This document shows, in pieces, positions 33,705 through 43,600 of a stretch of 64,000 bases of DNA (position 1 is its first letter; every line of letters starts with the position of its first letter). The DNA is from Candidatus Limiplasma pullicola. GTDB taxonomy: Bacteria; Bacillota; Clostridia; Christensenellales; Aristaeellaceae. The notes below the pieces were generated by a model. That model did no database searches. It had not been told where the DNA came from and saw nothing but the letters and a program-made list of their open reading frames with translations. The stretch covers positions 29,029-93,028 of the forward strand of contig DVIV01000027.1 of NCBI GenBank assembly GCA_018710985.1. Direction: 5' to 3'. The translations under genes were made by a program, and so were the position numbers.

Positions 33705-34643
33705 ATGCAAAAGATCACGGCGGTAGCCAGGGAGGAGATGCGCCTGGATCTGCTGGCCGCAGAGGCCGGCGATGCCAGCCGGTCGCAGGCGGCCCGGTGG
33801 ATCGAGCAGGGTTTGTGCCTGGTCAACGGCACGGCGCGGCAGAAGCCCGCCTTCAAGGTCAGCGCGGGGGACGTGGTGGAGCTGACCGTGCCCGATGCCG
33901 GGGAAGCCCCCGTGGAGAAGGAGGATATCCCGCTGGACATCCTCTATGAGGATGCGGATCTGGCCGTGGTGGTCAAGCCCTGCGGGATGGTGGTGCATCC
34001 CGCCGCGGGCAATGAAAGCGGAACGCTGGTCAACGCGCTGCTCTACCACATGGAGGACCTCAGCGGCATCGGCGGGGTGAAGCGGCCGGGCATTGTGCAC
34101 CGGCTGGACAAGGATACCAGCGGCCTGCTCATGGTGGCCAAAAACGACCTGGCGCATCAGGGACTGAGCGACCAGCTGCGCGCCCGCACGATGGAAAAAC
34201 ATTACCTGGCCGTGGTGGACGGGCGCATGCGCGAGCCGTCCGGGCGGGTGGAAAAGGCCATCGCCCGCAGCACAAAGGACCGCAAGCGCATGGCCGTGGA
34301 CCCCGCCGGGCGCGAGGCGGTGACGGAGTGGACGCTGCTGGAAAACCTGAAAAATGCGGCACTGCTGGACGTGCATATCCTGACCGGCCGAACGCACCAG
34401 ATCCGCGTGCATATGCAGAGCCTGCACCATCCCGTGGCCGGCGACCCCATCTACGGACAAAAAAACGGCGTGAAGGCGCCCAGACTGATGCTGCACGCCT
34501 ACACGCTGTCCTTTACGCACCCCCGGACGGGCGAGCGGCTGACCTTTACGGCGCCGCCGCCGGAGGCATTTACCGCTGCCCTGCAAAAGTGGCGGGAGAA
34601 CCCCGCCGCGCCGCTGCCCTATCAGGCGTCCGTCTCCGGCTGA
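33705..34643 (+). CDS. RluD-type 23S rRNA pseudouridine synthase
   Basis: A 312-residue enzyme: an S4-like RNA-binding domain at the start (QAARWIEQGLCLVNG) and the RluA-family catalytic domain with the catalytic aspartate Asp135 in GIVHRLDKDTSGLL, plus HILTGRTHQIRVH and HPVAGDPIYG. It should turn uridines in 23S rRNA into pseudouridine. The ATG at 33705 overlaps no upstream gene but has only a weak site (AAGGAAG within the end of lspA), suggesting coupling. Its 3' end overlaps the convergent tdk gene by 22 bases. Confidence 0.92.
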   Translation: MQKITAVAREEMRLDLLAAEAGDASRSQAARWIEQGLCLVNGTARQKPAFKVSAGDVVELTVPDAGEAPVEKEDIPLDILYEDADLAVVVKPCGMVVHPAAGNESGTLVNALLYHMEDLSGIGGVKRPGIVHRLDKDTSGLLMVAKNDLAHQGLSDQLRARTMEKHYLAVVDGRMREPSGRVEKAIARSTKDRKRMAVDPAGREAVTEWTLLENLKNAALLDVHILTGRTHQIRVHMQSLHHPVAGDPIYGQKNGVKAPRLMLHAYTLSFTHPRTGERLTFTAPPPEAFTAALQKWRENPAAPLPYQASVSG

Positions 34644-35197
34644 TCCGGCGCCAGCTTGCCCTGCGCCCAATGCCGGCGGCACAGGCTCACATAGCTTTCG
34701 CTGCCGCCCAGCACAATCTGCTCGCCCTCCCGCACCATTTTGCCGTCTACCACGCGCGCGTTGCAGACGGCTTTTTTGCCGCACCAGCAGATGGTTTTGA
34801 CCTCCTCGATGGTGTCGGCCCAGGCCAGCAGCCATTGGCTGCCCTCGAAAAGCTCGTTTCGGAAGTCACAGCGCAGGCCGTAGGCGATCACCGGGACGTT
34901 GTCGATATCCACCACCCGCACCAGCCGTTCCACCTGCGCCCGCGTGAGAAACTGCGCCTCATCCACGATCAGGCAGTCATAATCCCGCACGTTGAAGCGG
35001 TCCAGGTCCTCCACAAAGTGACACTGGCAGCTCAGGCCGCTGCGGCTGGCGATCATGGTCTCGCCGTCACGGTTGTCCAGACGGGGCTTGAGCATCAAAA
35101 CGCGCTGACCGCGTTCCAGGTAGTTATGGCGCACCATGATGGCGTTGGCGGTTTTGCTGGAACCCATCGCGCCGTAGCGGAAGTAGAGCTTGGCCAT
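34622..35197 (-). CDS. tdk: thymidine kinase
   Basis: A 191-residue thymidine kinase of the type II (bacterial/cellular) class, which phosphorylates thymidine for salvage. Walker A is YGAMGSSKTANA, the Walker B-like DCLIVDEAQFL follows, and the C-terminal lasso domain carries the zinc-type cysteines (ICWCGKKAVCNARV and SLCRRHW). The salvage role fits the secreted 5'-nucleotidase encoded earlier. It converges on the pseudouridine synthase gene with a 22-base overlap of 3' ends. Confidence 0.95.
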   Translation of the reverse strand: MAKLYFRYGAMGSSKTANAIMVRHNYLERGQRVLMLKPRLDNRDGETMIASRSGLSCQCHFVEDLDRFNVRDYDCLIVDEAQFLTRAQVERLVRVVDIDNVPVIAYGLRCDFRNELFEGSQWLLAWADTIEEVKTICWCGKKAVCNARVVDGKMVREGEQIVLGGSESYVSLCRRHWAQGKLAPDQPETDA

Positions 35198-35230
35198 GGA
35201 AGAATCAGCCTCCGGGAAAAAATAGTAGGA

Positions 35231-36010
35231 TTATTCGATTCCCAGCTGCGCCGCGAGATTTTCGGCACGCTGCGCCGCGTCGCGGTAGCCGGTCAGGGAG
35301 GAAAAAAGATCGTAGGCGCCCTGCAGATCGCCGCTGCTCTCCAGGGCATCGGCCTGGTCGTACTCGGCGTCTCGCAGGTAGGTCTTGCATTCCACGGCCT
35401 GGTCGGCGCTGCTGAGGTAATCGCCCAGCAGCATGAACAGGTCGATGGCGGTCTGGTAATCGCCTTCCTGCTTGAGGGCGATGGCACGGTTGTAAATCTG
35501 GCCGCGCAGGTTGTAGAGGCGCGCCTCGGCGTCGTCAATGGTGATGGCCGCCTCATAGGCAAAGAGCGCCTCATCATAGCGGGCGCCCGCCTCGGCGTCG
35601 CGGCCAAGGCAGTACTGGCAGCGAAGGGGCGCGTCCTCAAACTCTCCGATCGCTTCAAAGGCCTCGGCGGCTTCGGCAAACCGTCCCTCCTGCGCCAGGA
35701 CGTGGGCGTGGCAGTACTGATAGCGCTCATCTCCATAGAGAATCTCGCGCGATTGGGCAAAGTAGGGCTCCGCTTCAGCGTATTGGCCCTGCTCATAGAG
35801 CACAAGCCCGCGGGAATAGGCAGCGTAGCCGGCCGCCTGCGCGTAATCGCCCAGGCGTTCAAACGCCTCGGCCGCTTCGGCGTATTCGCCGGAAGCGAAG
35901 GTGTCCAGGGCGCGATTGTAGGAACGGCTGTAATCCGTCGAGCAGGCGGACAGGCACAGCGCAACGGCTGCGCACAGCCCCAGCAGCGCTCCGAGACGCG
36001 CACGGTTCAT
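35231..36010 (-). CDS. repeat-containing lipoprotein (TPR-like)
   Basis: A 259-residue lipoprotein: signal peptide ending in LSAC, then six or so helical repeats of about 35 residues with a shared pattern (EYAEAAEAFERLGDYAQAAGY). The repeats belong to the same general type as those of the very large protein starting at 57378. Such modules usually bind partners. The ATG at 36010 overlaps the stop of the acetyltransferase gene (ATGA) and has AGGAGG upstream, so the two are co-translated. No specific function is recognised. Confidence 0.75.
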   Translation of the reverse strand: MNRARLGALLGLCAAVALCLSACSTDYSRSYNRALDTFASGEYAEAAEAFERLGDYAQAAGYAAYSRGLVLYEQGQYAEAEPYFAQSREILYGDERYQYCHAHVLAQEGRFAEAAEAFEAIGEFEDAPLRCQYCLGRDAEAGARYDEALFAYEAAITIDDAEARLYNLRGQIYNRAIALKQEGDYQTAIDLFMLLGDYLSSADQAVECKTYLRDAEYDQADALESSGDLQGAYDLFSSLTGYRDAAQRAENLAAQLGIE

Positions 36011-36594
36011 GCATGCACCTCCTCCTGTGGGGGATGGAATTCGCTTTTCAAAATGGCGTACAGGTCTACATCGGCAAAGCGGCCCTTGTTGTAGATGCGC
36101 TGGCGCAGGGTGCCTTCGTGCGTCATGCCGGCGTTGCGCATCACGTGGCCGCTGGCGGGGTTGTCGCACTCATGCTGGGCCTCGATGCGGTTGAGGTTGA
36201 GGCGGGTGAAGCCGAATTCCAGCACGGCGATGAGCGCCTCGGTCATGAAGCCGCGGTTCCAGTAGGCGCGGCTGAGGCTGTAGCCCACCTCGGCGGAGCG
36301 GTTTTCGGTCTGCACCCACATAAAGCCTATGGTGCCGATCACCTTGCCCGTTTCGCGCAGGGCGATCACGAAGGTGCCCGGCGCGCAATTGCGGTACTGG
36401 CGCAGCAGGTAGCGGATATAGGCGCGCGTCTGATGGATGGAGCGGTGCGCGTCCCACAGGACATGGCGCGCCACCTCGGGATCGCGCGAATACTCGTACA
36501 GGTCCTGCGCGTCGCTCATGCGCACGGGACGCAGGATGAGCCGCCGGGTAAGCATGGTGGGCAGGCGGCCGAAGACCTCCAGATATGTCTGCAT
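36007..36594 (-). CDS. GNAT family acetyltransferase (RimJ/RimL-like)
   Basis: A 195-residue acetyltransferase. The RimJ/RimL pattern begins LTRRLILRPVRMSDAQDLYE, with the acetyl-CoA-binding strand VGYSLSRAYWNRGFMTEAL and the late RIEAQHECDNPASGHVMRNA. It may acetylate a ribosomal or other protein N-terminus, or a small molecule. It lies upstream of the repeat lipoprotein and overlaps it by 4 bases. The family call is firm, the substrate unknown. Confidence 0.88.
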   Translation of the reverse strand: MQTYLEVFGRLPTMLTRRLILRPVRMSDAQDLYEYSRDPEVARHVLWDAHRSIHQTRAYIRYLLRQYRNCAPGTFVIALRETGKVIGTIGFMWVQTENRSAEVGYSLSRAYWNRGFMTEALIAVLEFGFTRLNLNRIEAQHECDNPASGHVMRNAGMTHEGTLRQRIYNKGRFADVDLYAILKSEFHPPQEEVHA

Positions 36595-36630
36595 GGCAGG
36601 GTAGACCCTTCTTTCAAAAAACGGCTGACA

Positions 36631-36768
36631 TCAGATGATCCAGCCACCCGGCTGGGCAAAGGGCGGGCGGGTCAGGCCCAGGACGAGCAGGTACACCCCC
36701 AGCGCCAGAAGCAGCAGCAGCGCCGCCATCAGCAGCCAGAAAGCGGGGGAACGACGCGACCGGGACAT
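36631..36768 (-). CDS. small single-span membrane protein, 45 residues
   Basis: A short gene with an ideal ribosome-binding site (AAGGAGG, 5 bases before ATG). The product starts MSRSRRSPAFW, has one strong membrane segment of about 20 residues rich in leucine, and ends TRPPFAQPGGWII. Positive charges at the start predict a cytoplasmic N-terminus. It lies between the Nudix gene and the acetyltransferase gene on the same strand. The function is unknown. Confidence 0.6.
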   Translation of the reverse strand: MSRSRRSPAFWLLMAALLLLLALGVYLLVLGLTRPPFAQPGGWII

Positions 36769-36868
36769 AAAAACCTCCTTTTTCATCCGCTTTTCTGGAA
36801 AAGACTGAAAAAGTCGGGAACCTTTCCGGCGGATGAATCGTTACTTTTGATGAGGTGTAAAGCGCACG

Positions 36869-37420
36869 TCAGGCGTGCAGCTTCTGCCACGCCATGAGCA
36901 GGCCCAGCGCGGTCTTGGCATCGCGCAGCTCGCCGCTCATCACGCGGCTGACGGCCTCGGAAAGCGGCATCTTCTCCACGTGCAGAAATTCGTCGGGATC
37001 GGGGTGGTCCTCATGCTGGCTCAGCTCCGTGGCCAGGTACAGGCCGATCTGCTCGGTGCAAAAGCCCGGGGTGGTCACCACATGCGTGAGCTTTTCCATT
37101 TTCCCGGCACGCAGGCCCGTTTCCTCCTCCAGCTCGCGGTGAGCGCAGGCGAGGGGGTCCTCCCCGACGTAGTCCAGCTTGCCGGCGGGAATCTCCAGCG
37201 TCATCAGGTCCACCACTACGCGGTGCTGGCGCACCAGGTATACGTTGCCTTCGCCGTCCACGGGCACCACAGCCGCCGCGCCCTTGTGGCGCACCACCTC
37301 GCGCAGGGCGGTATGGCCGTTGGGCAGGCGCACCTGCATGTGGCTAACGTCGATGAGTACACCGTGAAACATCTCTTTCTCGGACAGGGGAACCTCGCGC
37401 AGGTCGGGATGATCGCACAT
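36869..37420 (-). CDS. Nudix hydrolase, ADP-ribose pyrophosphatase type
   Basis: A 183-residue Nudix enzyme. The Nudix box is complete (GEDPLACAHRELEEETGLRA), preceded by LVRQHRVVVDLMTLEIPAGK, which is the pattern of ADP-ribose pyrophosphatases of the NudF/YqkG group. It should split ADP-ribose to AMP and ribose phosphate. The start at 37420 follows GGAGG by 9 bases; the open frame beyond it is not protein-like. It is the first gene of a minus-strand run that is divergent from the giant surface protein. Confidence 0.9.
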   Translation of the reverse strand: MCDHPDLREVPLSEKEMFHGVLIDVSHMQVRLPNGHTALREVVRHKGAAAVVPVDGEGNVYLVRQHRVVVDLMTLEIPAGKLDYVGEDPLACAHRELEEETGLRAGKMEKLTHVVTTPGFCTEQIGLYLATELSQHEDHPDPDEFLHVEKMPLSEAVSRVMSGELRDAKTALGLLMAWQKLHA

Positions 37421-37567
37421 AGCGGGTCGCCTCCAAAATATCGTTCCCTTGTGTATTCGCCGCAAGGAGGCGTTCCCCCTTGTGGAAAGAGAAAAAGCGC
37501 GGGAAAAGAACAGCTTCTTACTTGTAAAAACTGCCCCGCAGCGACAGAAACTGCCGCCTCGCCTTCC

Positions 37568-37596
37568 TTGACAGCATAAATCAAACCCCGTACAAT
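37568..37596 (+). promoter_or_regulatory. promoter of the giant surface-protein gene
   Basis: TTGACA (37568-37573), a 17-base spacer and TACAAT (37591-37596), 78 bases before the start codon. Confidence 0.88.
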
Positions 37597-37673
37597 GAGA
37601 GGGGCCGCAGATCATCCATCGCGGTCCGGCAGGGAGAAACAGGCCTCAGTTGCAACGAAGGAGGATATCGTAT

Positions 37674-40600
37674 ATGGCAAAGCAGATTCCCGGAGCTTTC
37701 AGGCGGATGCTGGCGTTTGTCACCAGCATGCTGCTCATCGCGGCGCAGCTGGTGCTGCCCGTGGCCGCTCTGGCGCAGGATATCAGCATGCTGCCCACCG
37801 TAACGCTGCAGTGGACGGCGGCGGACGGCGTGACCGTGCAGACCCTCGCCGTCACGCCCAGTCAGTACGGCGAACAGGCGGTGTATTGGGCCATGCTGCC
37901 CCCGGAGGCGATGCAGAGCGTCAGCGGCGTAACCGTCGCCGCCATTACGCCCCCCGCCGGGCTGGAGGACCCTACGGTGACGTACGCGCCTGCCGCCGGA
38001 ACGCCTGTGACCGGCAATTCCACGGCGGTGGACGGCATGCCCGCCACCTGGATTCAGGTGCTGCGCAACGGCGTTCCCGACCCCGCCTCCTATCCGCTGT
38101 ATTTATCGGCGCAGGAACTGCCGCCGTATCAGCCGGTCGGCCCCACCAGCGGCACGGTGCATATCTCCTACAGCTTTGCGGGCACCGAGGTGTACGGCTT
38201 TGACGAGACGGTGCCGGCAGAGGGCCGCAGCTTTGCGCCGGACGCCGCGCTGGTGCCGCAGGGCTATGAGCTCGTCACCACCGGCGAGGTGCTTGTAACG
38301 CTCAACCCCGACGGCACCACCAGCCCCAACCCCGTGGTGTTTGAGGTGCAGCAGAGCGCGCCTCAGGTGGTCAACTCCACGGTGACCTTCCACCATCTCG
38401 ATGAAGTGACCGGCCAGCAGATCACCGCCGACACCTGGCAGGAGCTGGCCCCCGAAACCTACAGCGCTTCCACCTATCAGCAGGCGGTGGAGGGATATAC
38501 CTATTCGTCCGCCAGCCCCGATCCGTTCGTGGTGGACGGCATGGGCACGCCCGTCGAGGTGACGCTGTATTATGAGCAGAATGTGCCGGAGCCTGTCAAC
38601 TCGCCCGTGACGATCCATCATCTGGATAAGGATACCAATCAGCAGATTACCGGCGATACCATGGCGGAAGCGGCTGCGGGCATGGAGACCTATTCCTCGA
38701 TCTACCAGACGCCGGTGGAAGGGTATACCTATTCGTCTGCGAACCCGGAAAGCTTCACGCCGGACGGGGCCGGTACGCCCGTCGAGGTGACGCTGTACTA
38801 CGCGCAGAATGCGCCGGACCCGGTGAACTCCACGGTGACGTTCCATCACAGGGACGCCGGCGACGGAAGCAAGACCCTCGCCGACGACACGACGCAGAGC
38901 CTCCCGGCGGGGCCGTATGATTCGGCGGCATACGCCACCGGCATCGACGGCTATACCTTCCAGAGCGCGGACCCCGTGAGCTTTAACGTGGACGGGGTGG
39001 GCACGCCCGTCGAGGTGACGCTGTACTACGCGCAGAACGCGCCGGAGCCGGTGAACTCCACGGTCACGTTCCATCACAAGGACGCCGCCACCGATCAGGA
39101 GCTGACCAGCACGCAGCAGGAGCTTGCGCCCAACACCTACGCCTCCGCGGACTACAAAACGGAGATCGAGGGCTATACCTACGCCTCGGCCGCTCAGGAG
39201 AGCTTTACGGTGGACGGGACGGGCACGCCTGTTGACGTAACGCTGTATTACAATCAGAATGCCCCCACCGAGCCCGTCGTGCTGGAGGAGTATACCAACC
39301 AGTACGGCATCACCACCAAGGGCAGTTTGAATCTGCGCTCCAGCCCGACCACCGAGGATAAAAACAACAAGGTAGTGCAGGGCGTGAACAAGGATGTCAT
39401 CATGCCCGCCACCCAGCGCGTTCAGGGCCTTGACAACGATGGCTATAGCTGGTATCGGGTCAACTACAACGGAACGGACTGCTATGTGCGGGATGACTGC
39501 TTCCGCCTGCTCACCGAGGAGGAGATGCAGCAGTACCTGAACGTGGAGGTGCCCGTCAAATACGTGGACCAGGCCACTGGCGAGGCGTTCTACACCGCCA
39601 CCGCCCAGTGCATGAAGGGCGGCAGCGTGACCGTCGAGGTGGATCTGAGCCAGGCGCAGGGCTATACGCTCGTGAGCGAGGCCAGCGTGCAGGTGTCCGC
39701 GGATGCCAACGGCACGCTGACCCCGGCGGAGGCCGTGTTCACCTTTGCCAAGGAACAGCAGGCGGTGAAGGGCACCGTCAGCGCCACCTATGTGGACGAG
39801 GACCAGAAGCCCGTCGCCGAGCCGCAGACGTTTGAACGCGACCCCGGCACCTACCCGGTGACCGATTTCGCCATCCATACGCCCGAGGGCTATGAGCCGG
39901 CCCAGGTCAACGTGCAGGAGGTCGTCGTGCACGATGACGGCACCGTGGAGCCGGAAACGGTCGTCTTTACCTACAAGGCGAAGCAGCCGGAGCCGGTAAA
40001 TTCCGTCGTCACTTTCCATCATCTGTGCGACGGCGCGGCCATCATCGGCGACACCCAGCAGGAACTTGCCCCCAACACCTATCACGCGGCCGATTATCAG
40101 GCGGCGGTGGAGGGCTATACCTACGCGAGCGCCAGCCCCGAATCCTTCACCGTGGATGGTAGCGGCGCAGCCATTGAGGTGACGCTGAACTATACGAAGG
40201 TCGTGCAGCAGCTCGACTCGGTGGTGACCTTCCATCACCTGTGCGACGGCGCGGCCATCACCGAGGATACGCAGCAGACGCTTGCGCCCAACACCTACGG
40301 TTCCGCTAGCTATCAGGCGACGGTGGAGGGCTATACCTACGCGGGCGCCAGCCCCGAATCCTTTACCGTGGACGGCAGCGGCGCGGCCATTGAGGTGACG
40401 CTTACCTATACCAAAAACGCGCCGCAGGTGGTCAACTCCATCGTGACCTTCCACCATGTGGATACCAACGGCGCGCCCATTGCCGCCGATACCCAGCAGG
40501 AGCTTGCGCCCAACACCTACAGCGCTTCCGGCTATCAGGTGGCGGTGCAGGGCTACACCTACACCAGCGCCAATCCTGAATCGTTCCAGGTGGACGGCAA

Positions 40601-43600
40601 GGGCACCGCGGTGGAGGTGACGCTCACCTATACCAAGGACCTCGTCGCTTCGCAGGTCACGTTCCATCATGTGGACGCGGACGGCAATCCCCTGATGGCG
40701 GACCGCACCGTGGAGATCGCGCCTTCGGCTGAGGCCTACCGCTCCGAAAGCTATGCCTCGGCTGCGCCGGAGGGCTACCTCTACGCCAGCGCCAACCCGG
40801 AGACCTTCACCGTGGACGGCAGCGGAACGCCCATCACCGTGGTGTTTACCTACGCGCAAAAGCCCGCCGTGACCGCCCCCGTCACCTTTGAATACGTGTC
40901 CGAGAGCGGTCGCGTGGTGGCGAGCCCCATGACGGTGGACCTGCCCGTGGGCCCCAACGATGTGATGGAATACTGCAAGGTGGTGGACGGCTACACCTTC
41001 AAGTCCACCAGCAGCCAGACCGTCGAGGTCAGCGCGGACGGCGTGGCCACGCCTGACAAGGTGACCTTCACCTACACCGAGAACCCCACCACCGCGGCCG
41101 TTCAGGTCCACTACCGCAACAGCATCGGCGACGACCTGCCAGGCTCGCCGGTCATCAAGCAGCTTGGACCGGGAACCTATCTCATTCAGCCCGAAGACGT
41201 GCCGGCCGGCTATGTCGTCAGCAGCAGCGCGCAGCCCCAGACCGTCACCGTAACGAACGATCTGGTGGCTACGCCCAACAGCATCAGCTTCACCTGCTAT
41301 GACAAAAACATCACCGGCACGCTGACCATCAACTACTATGACAGTGCCGACCTCAGCAAGCCCATCGCCACCGAGCAGCGCTCGCTCAGCCCCGGCCTGC
41401 AGACCGTGGCGGCGGACGACTCGGTCGTGGCCAAGGTGGGCAACTACCAGCGCACCGAGGGCTACGCTGACCAGCAGGTGCAGGTCAACGAAAATGGCAC
41501 CGTGGTGCCCTCCACGATTTCCTTCTACTATAAGTCGGTACAGGATACCAGCTACATTGGCTACGCGGTGACCACCCGCCAGACGGCCATGCGCTCCAGC
41601 GCCGCCGCCAACGGGGCCGTGACGCAGACGCTGGCGGTGAACACGCTGCTGTACATCAACGGCCAGCAGCAGGTGGGCAGCGTGGTGTGGGACAGCTCCC
41701 AGACGGTGCTGGGCGGCACCTCGGCCTCCGGCTGGGTGACCGACGCCGACGTGCGCCACATCAGCGCTTCCGAGGCGCAGGCCCTCATCGACCAGTACAA
41801 CCAGCAGCAGCAAAAGCCCACGCAGAGCCCCGGCTACTATATCACCCTCTACAACAGCGTGCCGCTGCGCACCTACACCAACATCTACGCCGAGGCCCGC
41901 TACCTCAAGAAGGATACCGTGGTGTACGTCCACAGCCAGGAGTACGACGGCAGCCGCAACATCTGGCACCTGACCACCTATGACGGCGTGACCGGCTATG
42001 TGCTCAACGGCCAGCTGCGCAAGCTGACTGAAAAGGAAGTGGAAAATTACCTGGCCAGCGGCAATCCCTCCACGCCGGAGAATCCGGGCGGAAATCCCTA
42101 CAATCCCAACGGCGCGTCCAGCTACGGCTATATCACCGCCAACAGCGTGAACTTCCGCACCTCGCCCAACGGCAGCCGCATCAAGCAGCTCAACAAGTAC
42201 GCCATGGCCATGATTCTGGGCACCCAGCAGGTCAACGGCGTCACCTGGTATAATGTCAACTACAACGGCCAAATCGGCTGGATTCACGGCGACTACTTCC
42301 ATCAGATGACGCTGACGGAGTTCAACGCCTTCCTCAGCAGCTCGCAGTACCAGCAGGGTCTGGCCAACAACGCCGTGGCCACGGCCACGCCCAAGCCCAG
42401 CACCGGCGGCAGCACGTCAGGCAATACGGGTTCTGCCACGCAGGGTAGCGTATCCTCCGTGGAGGACTGGAACGTGGGGGCCTGGCAGAACACCGGCGCG
42501 GCCAATCAGACCACCTACGCGCCCTTCAATCCCTACGCCACTCCGGTAGCCACCACCACGCCCAGGGATCAGTACATGACCAAGGATGCGACAGTGAAGT
42601 TCTACCAGTCGCCGGACGCGGCCTCCAGCAGCCTGACCTTGCCGGCCAACGCCACGCTCAACGTGCTGGAAACCGTGACGCAGAACAACAAGACGTGGTA
42701 CAAGGTGCAGTACAACGGTCAGACCGGCTATGTGGAAGCCGAGGCGGCGCTGACGGAAGTGACCGCCGGCGCAAGCCCCACCCCCACCAGCACCTTTGTC
42801 ATCGGCACCATGATTCCCATCAACTACGAGGATGAGACGGTCGAGACGCAGACCTCCGGCGTGCCCTGGGGCCTGATCGGCGGAGCCGTGGTAGTCATCG
42901 GCGGCGCGGGCGGCGCATACGCCTACGCCCTCAACCAGAACAAGAAGCGCAAGGCTGCCGCCGCGCGTGCGGCTGCCAGCAGACGCGCCGCCACCGCGGC
43001 CGGGACGACCGCCGCCGGAGCGGCAGGAGCCACCAGCCCCTATGCCCGCCGCGCGGCCGCCGCGCCCATCGCGCCCGGAACCAAGCAAAACGAGTCTGCC
43101 AATCCGCAGAACAAGCCGGCCGGAAGCACCGCATACAGCGGCGTGAAGAACCCCTATAGCAGCGGCAGCATCACCGGGACGCAGAACCCGTACAGCAGGC
43201 CCGCCTCTGCGACGGGAAGCGGCTCCGCCGCGACCGGCAGCCCCCATGGCGGGGCCTCTGCGTCGGCCCAGAACCCCTACGCCAGAAGCACCCAGACGGG
43301 CACGGGGACCGGAACCCCCGCAGCGGCCCAGAACCCCTACGCCAGAAGCGCGCAGGCGGGCACGGGGACCCGGAACCCCTATGCCGTGACCGGAGGGCAG
43401 AGCGCATCCATGGCCGGCAAGCCGGTTTCGCCCCAGTCCGCTGGCGCGGGAGACGGCGCTGCGACGCCTTATGCGGCAGGCGCAGCCCCGAAGATTCCCT
43501 ATGCGGACGGAACGCTGCCCACGGCGGGCAGCTCCGCAGGCTCGGCCTCCATGGCTTCCGGGAGCGCAGCGTTCACGACATCTGTCAACGGCGGCGCTGC

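Noticed and set aside
38103..42302. A 1,399-codon open frame on the minus strand
   Set aside because: It is the mirror of the giant repeat protein. The plus-strand frame has the signal peptide, domains and ribosome-binding site, and the minus frame is a GC-driven shadow.
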